Of a stretch of DNA of 64,000 nucleotides, positions 1-7,609 are shown piece by piece (position 1 is the stretch's first letter; each line of letters opens with the position of its first letter). The notes below the pieces were generated by a model. It saw only the letters and a list, made by a program, of their open reading frames with translations, did no database searches and was not told where the DNA came from. A program made the position numbers and the translations under genes. The DNA is from a virus. The stretch covers positions 1-64,000 of the IMG/VR virus record IMGVR_UViG_3300046167_000476; one strand, given 5' to 3'.

Positions 1-1616
1 ATGTCTGTTATTAAGTAATTACTCTCTAAATTGTTAGAAGTTGATGGTAGTGGTATTTGTAAGTCTATTTCATCCACCTTATTCTCCATAAATTCAACAA
101 TTGTACTTGCAACCGTTTGATCTTCATCTCCAACTAGAAAACAACCGTCTTGCTTAGGTATAAAAGCTGCTTGAGTAAATGGCGCTATTAAAGAATATTC
201 ACCATCTACAAATTTAAATCTATAACTAAATCTAACAAATTTGTCTTCCAAATACTGTGGATCTCCTGAAAAGTTAGCGTTATAGTATGGGTTTTTTTGA
301 TAAAAACTTAATTTAGTATTATCATCAAGTGTTTGGTTAGAACTAACAACTAATTCCTTAGCTGTATCATTATAGCTAACAACAGTAGTATTAGCTACAA
401 CACCTTCACCTGTTACAAAAAGACCAGCGCTGATTGCACCCTTTACATTGTCAATATTAAAAGTGTCGGTATTGTTTACCGAGGTGTCATTAACAAAAGC
501 GTTGGATTGGGGTGGTAAAAATTCGTTAGAAACATTGTACATAGTTGTTTCTGAATCTGCAAATTTAATATTTGTTCCACTAGTTATAGTTTGAAGTTTG
601 TTAACTGTTATGTTTAAACCATTAACACCTGTTACATACGTGTTAGCCTCTACCTGTGTACCAGTAACACCTTTACCAACAACTATACCAGCAGCACTGT
701 TTACAGGAAGTATATTACTATCCGTTATACCAGCTGTTGTAAATGTTGTTACTGTTGTTACGCCAGTTGTTGTACTTGGTTTTAAAAGCTCTATTGATTG
801 GTATGGATTATATTTAGCAACAGATATTTTATCTTCACTATTGTAGTATGATACACCGTTGCTTATAGCTATACTTGTATTTATTTTTCTAGGTTGATTT
901 CTATTGTCTGTCCAAAATAAAAGGTTCTCTAGTAGATTAACACCTATAATGGGTTTGTTTGTAGAAAAGTTTAAAAAAGCACCTTCAAGTAATTTAACTC
1001 TTTGATTACTTAAAATGTTGTAAGAATATATAAAATTTCTAGCTGCCGTACTGTAAGTAGATACATCTCCAGAGTAAGGATCTGTATAATTTGTAAAAAA
1101 TAAATAAACAAAACTAGTAGATTCGTCTACAACATAACCTATACACTCAATATTAAAATCAGAAGCTTTAAGTGTTATTGCTGGTCCAGACGAACCAGTA
1201 CCTAGTTGGTTTGAATTTACAGTGATAACATCTCCTACAGAATAACCTGAGCCAGACGCTACAACGTTTATAGATACTGTTGTGGCATTGGTAACGGTAG
1301 CGCTTAAAACTAAGCCACTACCAGAACCTCCAGAATATGTTGGATTATAAGCTCCCGCTGTACCATTAGAGAGTGAAGTAGTTATACTGCTAGTTAAAAC
1401 ATCAGAGCCTGTAGCAATAACGCCAGCGTCTAAAGCAAAATCACCGTTTACAGTAACAGCGTTACCGAGTATATTTTCTAAAGCTCCTACATCTTCACCT
1501 TGAGATCTACTGACTTGTATATTCTTAGCATCTCTATACTCTCCATTAGGTATAAGTCTAGAATCCAAGTCTTTATTCATCTTGGATTTTATGAAAGCAT
1601 TTTTAACTTCAGCCAT
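1..1616 (-). CDS. Large neck/tail protein (stabilization or muzzle type), N-terminal part, runs off the window
   Basis: ATG at 1616, open to position 1 with no stop. The N-terminus (MAEVKNAFIKSKMNKDLDSR, then LIPNGEYRDAKNIQVSRSQG and VGALENILGN) is the hallmark of a large structural protein of marine Bacteroidetes-type phages, often annotated as stabilization protein. A role like the P22 gp10 or crAss muzzle protein at the base of the tail is inferred. Around residues 72-150 there is a Gly/Ser/Thr-rich beta domain with GSGYSVGD that is also present in the neck protein at 2859-3923. It lies 6 nt downstream of the preceding late gene. Joining this fragment in frame with 62803-64000 gives a 937-aa ORF, so the protein is probably split only by the arbitrary contig ends. 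Confidence 0.75.
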   Translation of the reverse strand, partial: MAEVKNAFIKSKMNKDLDSRLIPNGEYRDAKNIQVSRSQGEDVGALENILGNAVTVNGDFALDAGVIATGSDVLTSSITTSLSNGTAGAYNPTYSGGSGSGLVLSATVTNATTVSINVVASGSGYSVGDVITVNSNQLGTGSSGPAITLKASDFNIECIGYVVDESTSFVYLFFTNYTDPYSGDVSTYSTAARNFIYSYNILSNQRVKLLEGAFLNFSTNKPIIGVNLLENLLFWTDNRNQPRKINTSIAISNGVSYYNSEDKISVAKYNPYQSIELLKPSTTTGVTTVTTFTTAGITDSNILPVNSAAGIVVGKGVTGTQVEANTYVTGVNGLNITVNKLQTITSGTNIKFADSETTMYNVSNEFLPPQSNAFVNDTSVNNTDTFNIDNVKGAISAGLFVTGEGVVANTTVVSYNDTAKELVVSSNQTLDDNTKLSFYQKNPYYNANFSGDPQYLEDKFVRFSYRFKFVDGEYSLIAPFTQAAFIPKQDGCFLVGDEDQTVASTIVEFMENKVDEIDLQIPLPSTSNNLESNYLITD

Positions 1617-1622
1617 TTAATT

Positions 1623-2852
1623 CTAGTGTTTTAACCATTTAGATTTACCTCTCATAGTTTGAACTATTTCATCAAGCTTTATGTTAGATAATCTTATCTT
1701 TGCGTTTCTAAGTTTTGCAGACTTTTCTTTCTTAAGTCTTTGTACAATATACTCTGGTTGATTTATTCTAGTAGAAATTATAGCATGTGAAATATAAGCA
1801 TACATAGCTTCTTCAATCATTTTAGGTATTCTAGTGTCTAAGCTAGAAGACAAACCATCAGATATATATTCTAAAACTATTAATTTATCAACTAAGTTAG
1901 ATGAAAAAGAAAATTTACCTTCTCTATCATTTATAGTGAACCAACCATTAGCGTTTGCGTATTGAGGATCTAAACCGTAAACCCCTCCATAACCATAACC
2001 AACTCCGTTGCCGTAAAGACCGTTAGCTAAAGCGTTGTCAATGTCAGCTGATTGGTCATTTTTGTAAAAGTTACTTTTCCATCTTTCCTCAACCACTGAA
2101 GTACTTTCAATGTTGTCACTGTTAGCATCTTGAGTAGGTTGACCTTCACTATCCTGTACGGGTGTTTGATATGGGTTTGTTGTTAGTTTTGTTGGGTATA
2201 TTTTGTGAGCAATACCTTGACTATCGTACCAAGACATGCTAACATAGTTAACGTAGTCTTGAGGCATTATAACACTAAGGTTATTAGGTATTGTTAATTC
2301 TTGAGAGTTTATGCTTTTAAGCGTATCATAACTAAACTCTTGCATTGCGCGTTTAGCGTGAAATATAATATCTGTTCTCTTACAGCTAGGTATTAATTTA
2401 CCGTTACCAATATATGCGACTATAAAGTTATTTATTATGTCATTCAACTTAATGTAACCATAAGACCCGTAGTTATCTTCGGTGGTATTTCCATAAGCTT
2501 TTTCGGAAGCTGTATTACCATATACTCCACCATCTAGTCTTTTTAACTGAACAACTACAGTTGCGCTCGCTGCTATAGCTCCAGTTATAGTCACGGTGTT
2601 ATTCGACACAGTGTAAGCTGTAACCTCTGTAAAACTACCACCAACACCAGTTGGGCTTACATAAACCTTAAAATTGTTTAAAGCGTATTGTGGGTCAGTC
2701 GTTACAGTAGAGTAAAATACTAGATTAGTATCGAAAGTGGTGGTAAAACTCTGTCCAGTTAAATCACCAGAAGCTTTTCCCGTGAAACCTTGTGCACCCT
2801 CGTAGTATTGTCTATTGTTTTCGGTTATTAAACCACCATTTGGTAAAGGCAT
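1623..2852 (-). CDS. Neck (ring/adaptor-like) structural protein, 409 aa
   Basis: The N-terminus (LPNGGLITENNRQYYEGAQGF) and the segment LNDIINNFIVAYIGNGKLIP followed by SCKRTDIIFHAKRAMQEFSY match, from memory, a structural protein conserved next to the capsid genes of marine and crAss-like phages. The N-terminal ~130 residues look like a beta domain. The C-terminal third is basic and helical (YIVQRLKKEKSAKLRNAKIR). It sits between the other neck protein and the large neck/tail protein with 6-nt gaps, so it is late and co-expressed. A function as a head-tail ring or adaptor is inferred from position and family resemblance only. Confidence 0.7.
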   Translation of the reverse strand: MPLPNGGLITENNRQYYEGAQGFTGKASGDLTGQSFTTTFDTNLVFYSTVTTDPQYALNNFKVYVSPTGVGGSFTEVTAYTVSNNTVTITGAIAASATVVVQLKRLDGGVYGNTASEKAYGNTTEDNYGSYGYIKLNDIINNFIVAYIGNGKLIPSCKRTDIIFHAKRAMQEFSYDTLKSINSQELTIPNNLSVIMPQDYVNYVSMSWYDSQGIAHKIYPTKLTTNPYQTPVQDSEGQPTQDANSDNIESTSVVEERWKSNFYKNDQSADIDNALANGLYGNGVGYGYGGVYGLDPQYANANGWFTINDREGKFSFSSNLVDKLIVLEYISDGLSSSLDTRIPKMIEEAMYAYISHAIISTRINQPEYIVQRLKKEKSAKLRNAKIRLSNIKLDEIVQTMRGKSKWLKH

Positions 2853-2858
2853 ATCTTA

Positions 2859-3923
2859 TTAGCTTTTTTGATTTATTTCGTTTTGTTGTACTTCGCTAGC
2901 GGCTGCTTGCACTATCTGGGGATCTCTTATTATTATACCTGCATACAATAATATTTTAAGTATAAGTCTAGTTTGTTCTGATTCTTGAAGTTCAAAATTT
3001 GTAGAACCATAAGTACTACCACCGTTAAAGTCTGATGCTTTTAAAGTTATAACTGGTTTTTGAGATCCGCTACCAAGTTGACCATTGTTTATAGTAATAA
3101 CATCACCAATAGCATATCCAGTGCCAGGTGATACTATATTGACAGAGACGGTAGTTGCATTTGTAACTACAGCACTTAAAGTTAAACCATTACCAGATCC
3201 TCCTGTAAAAGTTGGCGTGTAGGTTCCTGCTGTTCCACTAGCTAAAGGTGTAGTTATACTGCTAGTTAAAGACCCTCCTTTGTTTAAAAGACTTGGATTG
3301 TAAATAGTTGGGTCGTATATATACTGACCTACGCTTCCAGAATAATAACCCCACCTTACGTTAAGTGGTTTTCTTAAAAAGTCTACAGTTATATTACCAG
3401 CTTGATTTATGCTAGTTGGCCTAACGTATAGTTTTTTATTCTCGTATAAATATGTAGGAAAGTCTTTTGTTGATGCTGTTAGTGGTGATTTTTCTATATT
3501 GTAAAATTCACTACGTGGTAATCTCTGTAGCTCTACTGGTAATCCAATAGAAGGATTATATGTTACAGTACCTAACTTGTAGAAAGAGACTTGGCTAGCG
3601 CCAGGCTCTTGACCATCATAGAGTATTGTGTTTGAGTAAGTATCCGTAGTTGGCAACTGCCAAGTTCCAGCATTATAAGTGCAGCTTCCAAATGTTTTAA
3701 ACGGAGATATTTTCTCATCTATGTTTAACTGTCTATCTGAGTAATCTAGATCGACTTGTGGCACTCGTAACTGTTGGTTTAAATCATCAAAGTATTGATC
3801 AAATATGTCAAGTTGTGATTGTGTAGCTATTCTGTTATACTCTACAGGTGTCATATATCCACGCTGCTCTTTATTTAGTATCAACAAAACGGTTTGATAT
3901 ACAGTATTTACGTTTATTGCCAT
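2859..3923 (-). CDS. Neck structural protein with inserted beta domain, 354 aa
   Basis: Conserved start region (MAINVNTVYQTVLLILNKEQ, then GYMTPVEYNRIATQSQLDIF) typical of a head-tail connector protein family in marine phages. Residues ~219-300 form a Gly/Ser-rich insertion with GTGYAIGDVITINNGQLGSG. This insertion is closely similar, in protein and DNA, to one in the large neck/tail protein at 1-1616. The C-terminus (QESEQTRLILKILLYAGIII) resumes the conserved fold. The domain therefore looks inserted into an otherwise compact connector. Neck location is inferred from gene order after the capsid genes. Confidence 0.68.
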   Translation of the reverse strand: MAINVNTVYQTVLLILNKEQRGYMTPVEYNRIATQSQLDIFDQYFDDLNQQLRVPQVDLDYSDRQLNIDEKISPFKTFGSCTYNAGTWQLPTTDTYSNTILYDGQEPGASQVSFYKLGTVTYNPSIGLPVELQRLPRSEFYNIEKSPLTASTKDFPTYLYENKKLYVRPTSINQAGNITVDFLRKPLNVRWGYYSGSVGQYIYDPTIYNPSLLNKGGSLTSSITTPLASGTAGTYTPTFTGGSGNGLTLSAVVTNATTVSVNIVSPGTGYAIGDVITINNGQLGSGSQKPVITLKASDFNGGSTYGSTNFELQESEQTRLILKILLYAGIIIRDPQIVQAAASEVQQNEINQKS

Positions 3924-3943
3924 TATTTTATATTTAAATATAT

Positions 3944-3963
3944 GGAGCGGTTTTACCCGCCCC
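3944..3963 (-). terminator. GC-rich hairpin between two neck-region genes
   Basis: On the minus strand GGGGCGG pairs with CCGCTCC (one G.U pair) around a GTAAAA loop, in otherwise A/T-only intergenic DNA. There is no clear U tract, so it could be a weak terminator, a processing site or an mRNA-stabilising hairpin at the 3' end of the 3980-4810 message. Confidence 0.4.
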
Positions 3964-3979
3964 TATATATTATTACCTG

Positions 3980-4810
3980 TTAATTAATCTTTTTATCTAT
4001 AGATTTATATATTTCAACACCTTCATCTGTTTTTAAGAAGTATGCAAATGCTGAATAAGGATTTTCATCGAAAGGAACTTCCATTAATTTTCTCCCGTTA
4101 CTAGCCCAAGTAAAGTATCTCTGGTCATCTGACAAGTTTATGATATTAGCCTCAGTGGCTTGTATTGCAAAATTCCTTAATTGTACATTTTCATCATTAG
4201 CTAAATCTAAGAACAAACCTGGACTCATCTTAGCAAACAATAGTAAATCTCTTTTTAGCTCTTTAGAACTCATCTTAGACACCTTAGATCCTAACTCAAC
4301 TCTCAATATTGCTTCAGCATGGTCTATATCCATACCTCTCGCGGCATTTAAAGCATCAATTTGGAGTTCTAATATATCTAGTTCATCTTCTGCTATCTCA
4401 ACTTGATCAAGTTCTTTGTATAATCTATTTTTCAAAGGGTGATACAAAGATAATACTTTTTGAAGATTTTGTTTTTCTTTTGGAACAAATAACGCACCAT
4501 CTTTAAATATAATGTGACCTAAAGTAGCTTCACCTTGTTGCTCTTTTACGAACGGAGAAGATTGGTTTGTTGCATATCTTATTTCTTTTTGTTCACCAGT
4601 GTTTTTATCAAAGTGTAGTAAAGCGTGTTTTGACGTGTGTTTACTAGGTATTGTAAATGTTATTGGTGATTTATTAGAATTTAATACGTATGTTCTATCT
4701 TTTATTTCCCAACTTGGTTTAGCTGGTTGTGTTTTTGTAGGAGCTTTTGCTACTACTTCTTGCTGAGGAGCAACCTCAACTTTCTTTGCTGGTGCTTTTT
4801 TTGCAGCCAT
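3980..4810 (-). CDS. Conserved capsid-region protein, 276 aa
   Basis: Lys/Ala/Pro-rich N-terminus (AAKKAPAKKVEV), then a beta-like domain (RTYVLNSNKSPITFTIPSKH), a motif YATNQSSPF, and a helical C-terminal half with an acidic stretch (QVEIAEDELDILELQIDALN). It ends VPFDENPYSAFAYFLKTDEG. From memory it is a conserved protein of related marine phages, always next to the major capsid gene. Its role is unknown; a capsid accessory or head-completion protein would fit the position. It is separated from the capsid gene by a strong hairpin. Confidence 0.6.
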   Translation of the reverse strand: MAAKKAPAKKVEVAPQQEVVAKAPTKTQPAKPSWEIKDRTYVLNSNKSPITFTIPSKHTSKHALLHFDKNTGEQKEIRYATNQSSPFVKEQQGEATLGHIIFKDGALFVPKEKQNLQKVLSLYHPLKNRLYKELDQVEIAEDELDILELQIDALNAARGMDIDHAEAILRVELGSKVSKMSSKELKRDLLLFAKMSPGLFLDLANDENVQLRNFAIQATEANIINLSDDQRYFTWASNGRKLMEVPFDENPYSAFAYFLKTDEGVEIYKSIDKKIN

Positions 4811-4837
4811 AATATAATATAATTAAATAGTTTATAA

Positions 4838-4871
4838 GGGTAATAATTACCCCCGTTAGTTCAACGAGGGT
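4838..4871 (-). terminator. Two overlapping hairpins downstream of the capsid gene
   Basis: On the minus strand, ACCCTCGTT pairs with AACGGGGGT (9 bp, one G.U, 5-nt loop; 4849-4871). A second, perfect palindrome GGGTAATTATTACCC lies at 4838-4852. They share the GGGT, so only one can form at a time. Placed just after the capsid stop, this probably attenuates read-through or protects the 3' end of the capsid message. Confidence 0.5.
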
Positions 4872-4896
4872 AAGAATTACATTTGTTATTTAGTGA

Positions 4897-6363
4897 TTAC
4901 ACACCTTTGAATAATACAAAGTTGTTAGCACCTTGTACACATAAACATCTTTCAGATAAGAAGTTTACTTCCATAGCATCTAGATCAGATGTAGAAGCTC
5001 CACCGGCAGAACCAGTTACCCATTGCTTCATTCTTCTGTCATTTGCTTGAGAAGCTCTATATCTTACGTGTAAGAAAGGACGTCTGATGTTTGTACCTAA
5101 TACTTGATCATAAACCGTAGAAGTTCCAGCTGGTACTAATACACCTTCGATAGAAGAAGTTCCAGTCATAGCTCCACGAGTAGAAGCATCGTTTAAGTAT
5201 TTCCAGTCAGTCTTATAGAAGTCATAAGAACCTCTTCTGAATCCAGAGAAACCTAAGTTCAATGCCATTTCTTCAGAGTTTTCAAATAATCCATAAGCAG
5301 TACCACCTTGAGCACCTCCAGAGATTGCAGCTAACATATCGTCAAAATCTAAAGACGTTTGTCTTTGTAAGAATAACATGTTTTCTTCAATAGCTCCTTG
5401 AGTATCTAAATTTTTCAAGATATCATCGAAAGTATCAAGACCTGCAGAAGCAGTAAACCCTACGTTTACGTTACCTCTATCTTCGATAGCAGCGAATAAA
5501 CCTTGAGTACCTTTATACCCAGCAGCAGCAGCTGATCCAGCGCCAGCTCCTGTAGCTTTTTCTCCTTCTACTACAGACATTTCTAGGTAGTCTTCAAAAC
5601 GTAGTCTAGTTTCAGACTCAGCTTTTAAGTACCATAAATATCCAGATGTTCCGTCTTCAGTAGCAACTTCTACCCAACCGATTTGAGCCATATCAGATCC
5701 GTTTACAACGTATTTATTTCTGATGATGATTGGTGAGTTAGAAAATTGAGTGAAAGAAGGATCTACAGATACATACCCGTCAGCAGCTCCTGCGCTTACA
5801 GTAGAGTTAGGTGTAGATGAACCTTTTCCATATTCAGATCCAAATACAAAAATCTTTACACCTGTAGCAGCTAAACCAGCGATGGTTGCAGCAGAGTAAG
5901 GACTTACAACTAAAGCTCCAGTTGTTAAGTTAGATGAAATTACAACAGCTTTGATTTCAAAACCTGTTGAATCCATAGCAACGATAGTAGCTCCAGGAGA
6001 TACAACGTTTGCAACGTAATCTTTAGGATCAGCTGGGTTTAAAGCAACTGGGATAGTAATTGTACTTGTTGTTCCTGCTACACCACTAGTACATCCTTCG
6101 TAAGAGATATGTAATCTATTTTGCTCAGACCAAATTACTTGATCAGAAGTCATTGGCATTTCAGCACCTACCATTCTTAAGAATCCAGATAAAGTTCTGT
6201 TTCCGTAACGCTCTACTTCTTGTTCGTAGATTTCTGGTAAGTATTGTTGTGCGAAAGTATCAGTATTACCTGCACCTCCGTCGTTAAACTTTAGATAATT
6301 GCTATCTAAAATTTCTTGTTTTTGAGATGGTTTCAATGAACCAAATGTTGGACTTAAACTCAT
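4897..6363 (-). CDS. Major capsid protein
   Basis: 488 aa. The N-terminal segment LPEIYEQEVERYGNRTLSGF followed by LRMVGAEMPMTSDQVIWSEQ and RLHISY is characteristic of the major capsid protein family of marine Bacteroidetes and crAss-like phages (HK97 fold by family knowledge). A variable, Gly/Ala/Thr-rich middle is followed by a conserved C-terminus ending ANNFVLFKGV. It lies between the scaffold-like gene upstream and the accessory protein downstream, and the downstream hairpin suits a highly expressed message. Codon choice is more regular (for example AGTT, GAAGAAG runs) than in neighbours, consistent with high expression. Confidence 0.9.
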   Translation of the reverse strand: MSLSPTFGSLKPSQKQEILDSNYLKFNDGGAGNTDTFAQQYLPEIYEQEVERYGNRTLSGFLRMVGAEMPMTSDQVIWSEQNRLHISYEGCTSGVAGTTSTITIPVALNPADPKDYVANVVSPGATIVAMDSTGFEIKAVVISSNLTTGALVVSPYSAATIAGLAATGVKIFVFGSEYGKGSSTPNSTVSAGAADGYVSVDPSFTQFSNSPIIIRNKYVVNGSDMAQIGWVEVATEDGTSGYLWYLKAESETRLRFEDYLEMSVVEGEKATGAGAGSAAAAGYKGTQGLFAAIEDRGNVNVGFTASAGLDTFDDILKNLDTQGAIEENMLFLQRQTSLDFDDMLAAISGGAQGGTAYGLFENSEEMALNLGFSGFRRGSYDFYKTDWKYLNDASTRGAMTGTSSIEGVLVPAGTSTVYDQVLGTNIRRPFLHVRYRASQANDRRMKQWVTGSAGGASTSDLDAMEVNFLSERCLCVQGANNFVLFKGV

Positions 6364-6378
6364 TTTTGTTTAATTTTG

Positions 6379-7578
6379 TTAGTTAAATTTTCTAGTTTTT
6401 ACTTTTAATTTTGAAGAATCAGCACCGGAAATAGCTCTAACTTTTAAACCATTAATAAACACGTCACCACTACTAGTTTTTCTAGGTTCAGTTGAAATGT
6501 TTTTTGATTTGACCATAACATCTCTAACAGCATCAGCTTTGCCTTGCTCATAAAAATGTTGTGCTATAGTATCAGCGTTTCTAGCAGCGTATAAAGCTTT
6601 GTGGTAACCTTTAGTATCTTTAACCTCTCCTTTATCATTTAGGAACGTCCCAATGAAATTAGAGATATCAGATTGTGCTTCTGCTACCTTTTGTGGATTT
6701 TTCACGCTGTATCTAAATTTACTTTCACCAACATTAAAATCAAAACCTTTGAAATCATCAGTTAATAGTTCGTTAGTACGTTTTAAAAAATCCGAGTGTT
6801 TTGCTTTACCAGCTTTCTGCTCTTCGTTATATCGGTTAAAAAAGTCAGTTGCTTTTTGTTGGTCCTGAGTTACGCCTGGTCTCAACTTGATCTCATCGTA
6901 ATATTTACTCTTGGTTTCCTCTAAAAAGTTCCTAGCTTTTGCAACTTCTTCTTTAAATGCAAGTTTTTTCTTGCGTATATCTCTTTGCTCGTCAATATCT
7001 TCATCATATGAAAAATCTTCTAGCAAAAGACTTATATCGTCACCTTCTAAATAAGGTTTTGTTTGTTTATAGTATTCTTTTAATAGCGTCTCATTATCGA
7101 TGTTTGAGTAATCGGCATTGAGCCTAACATAATCATTTATATCTCCACCAGTCTCCTCCATAAAGTTTACTAGTTTTTCGATGTTTTCAGGTAAAGGCTT
7201 GCCTAATACTTTTTCATCTCTTACAGCTTCTTTATATTCAGTGGTTACTTTATCAGCCTCTTCGTTATCATCTTCACTTACTAATTGTATTGGTGAATCT
7301 ACTTCTTCTTCGGACTCCCGTATTTCTTTAACCACTGCTTCGCCGTTTGAACTGTTTTCGGGTTTTTTGACAATAACATCGCTATCATCTGTCGCTTGTG
7401 TTTGAATGGCATCAGTTTCTTTTTTTATTACTACCTTTGTGATATCTGGTTCTGTCTCGATTAAAGGCTCTTTCATGCTAACCTTAGTAACATTGTTTTC
7501 TGGTGTAGCTAATTTTTTAGGTGTCTTTCTTTTTTTTAATTTAAATTCACCCTCTTGTTTTACTGTTTGTTCTGACAT
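6379..7578 (-). CDS. Scaffolding-like head assembly protein
   Basis: 399 aa, very rich in charged residues. The N-terminal ~120 residues are low complexity (KKRKTPKKLATP, then Glu/Asp/Val repeats), followed by acidic helices (NIDNETLLKEYYKQTKPYLE) and a Lys/Glu coiled middle (KKKLAFKEEVAKARNFLEET). It sits between portal and major capsid, the usual place of a scaffold. The call rests on composition and gene order, not on a motif. Confidence 0.65.
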   Translation of the reverse strand: MSEQTVKQEGEFKLKKRKTPKKLATPENNVTKVSMKEPLIETEPDITKVVIKKETDAIQTQATDDSDVIVKKPENSSNGEAVVKEIRESEEEVDSPIQLVSEDDNEEADKVTTEYKEAVRDEKVLGKPLPENIEKLVNFMEETGGDINDYVRLNADYSNIDNETLLKEYYKQTKPYLEGDDISLLLEDFSYDEDIDEQRDIRKKKLAFKEEVAKARNFLEETKSKYYDEIKLRPGVTQDQQKATDFFNRYNEEQKAGKAKHSDFLKRTNELLTDDFKGFDFNVGESKFRYSVKNPQKVAEAQSDISNFIGTFLNDKGEVKDTKGYHKALYAARNADTIAQHFYEQGKADAVRDVMVKSKNISTEPRKTSSGDVFINGLKVRAISGADSSKLKVKTRKFN

Positions 7579-7609
7579 AATATAATAATATAAAATTAAT
7601 AAAGTTTTT

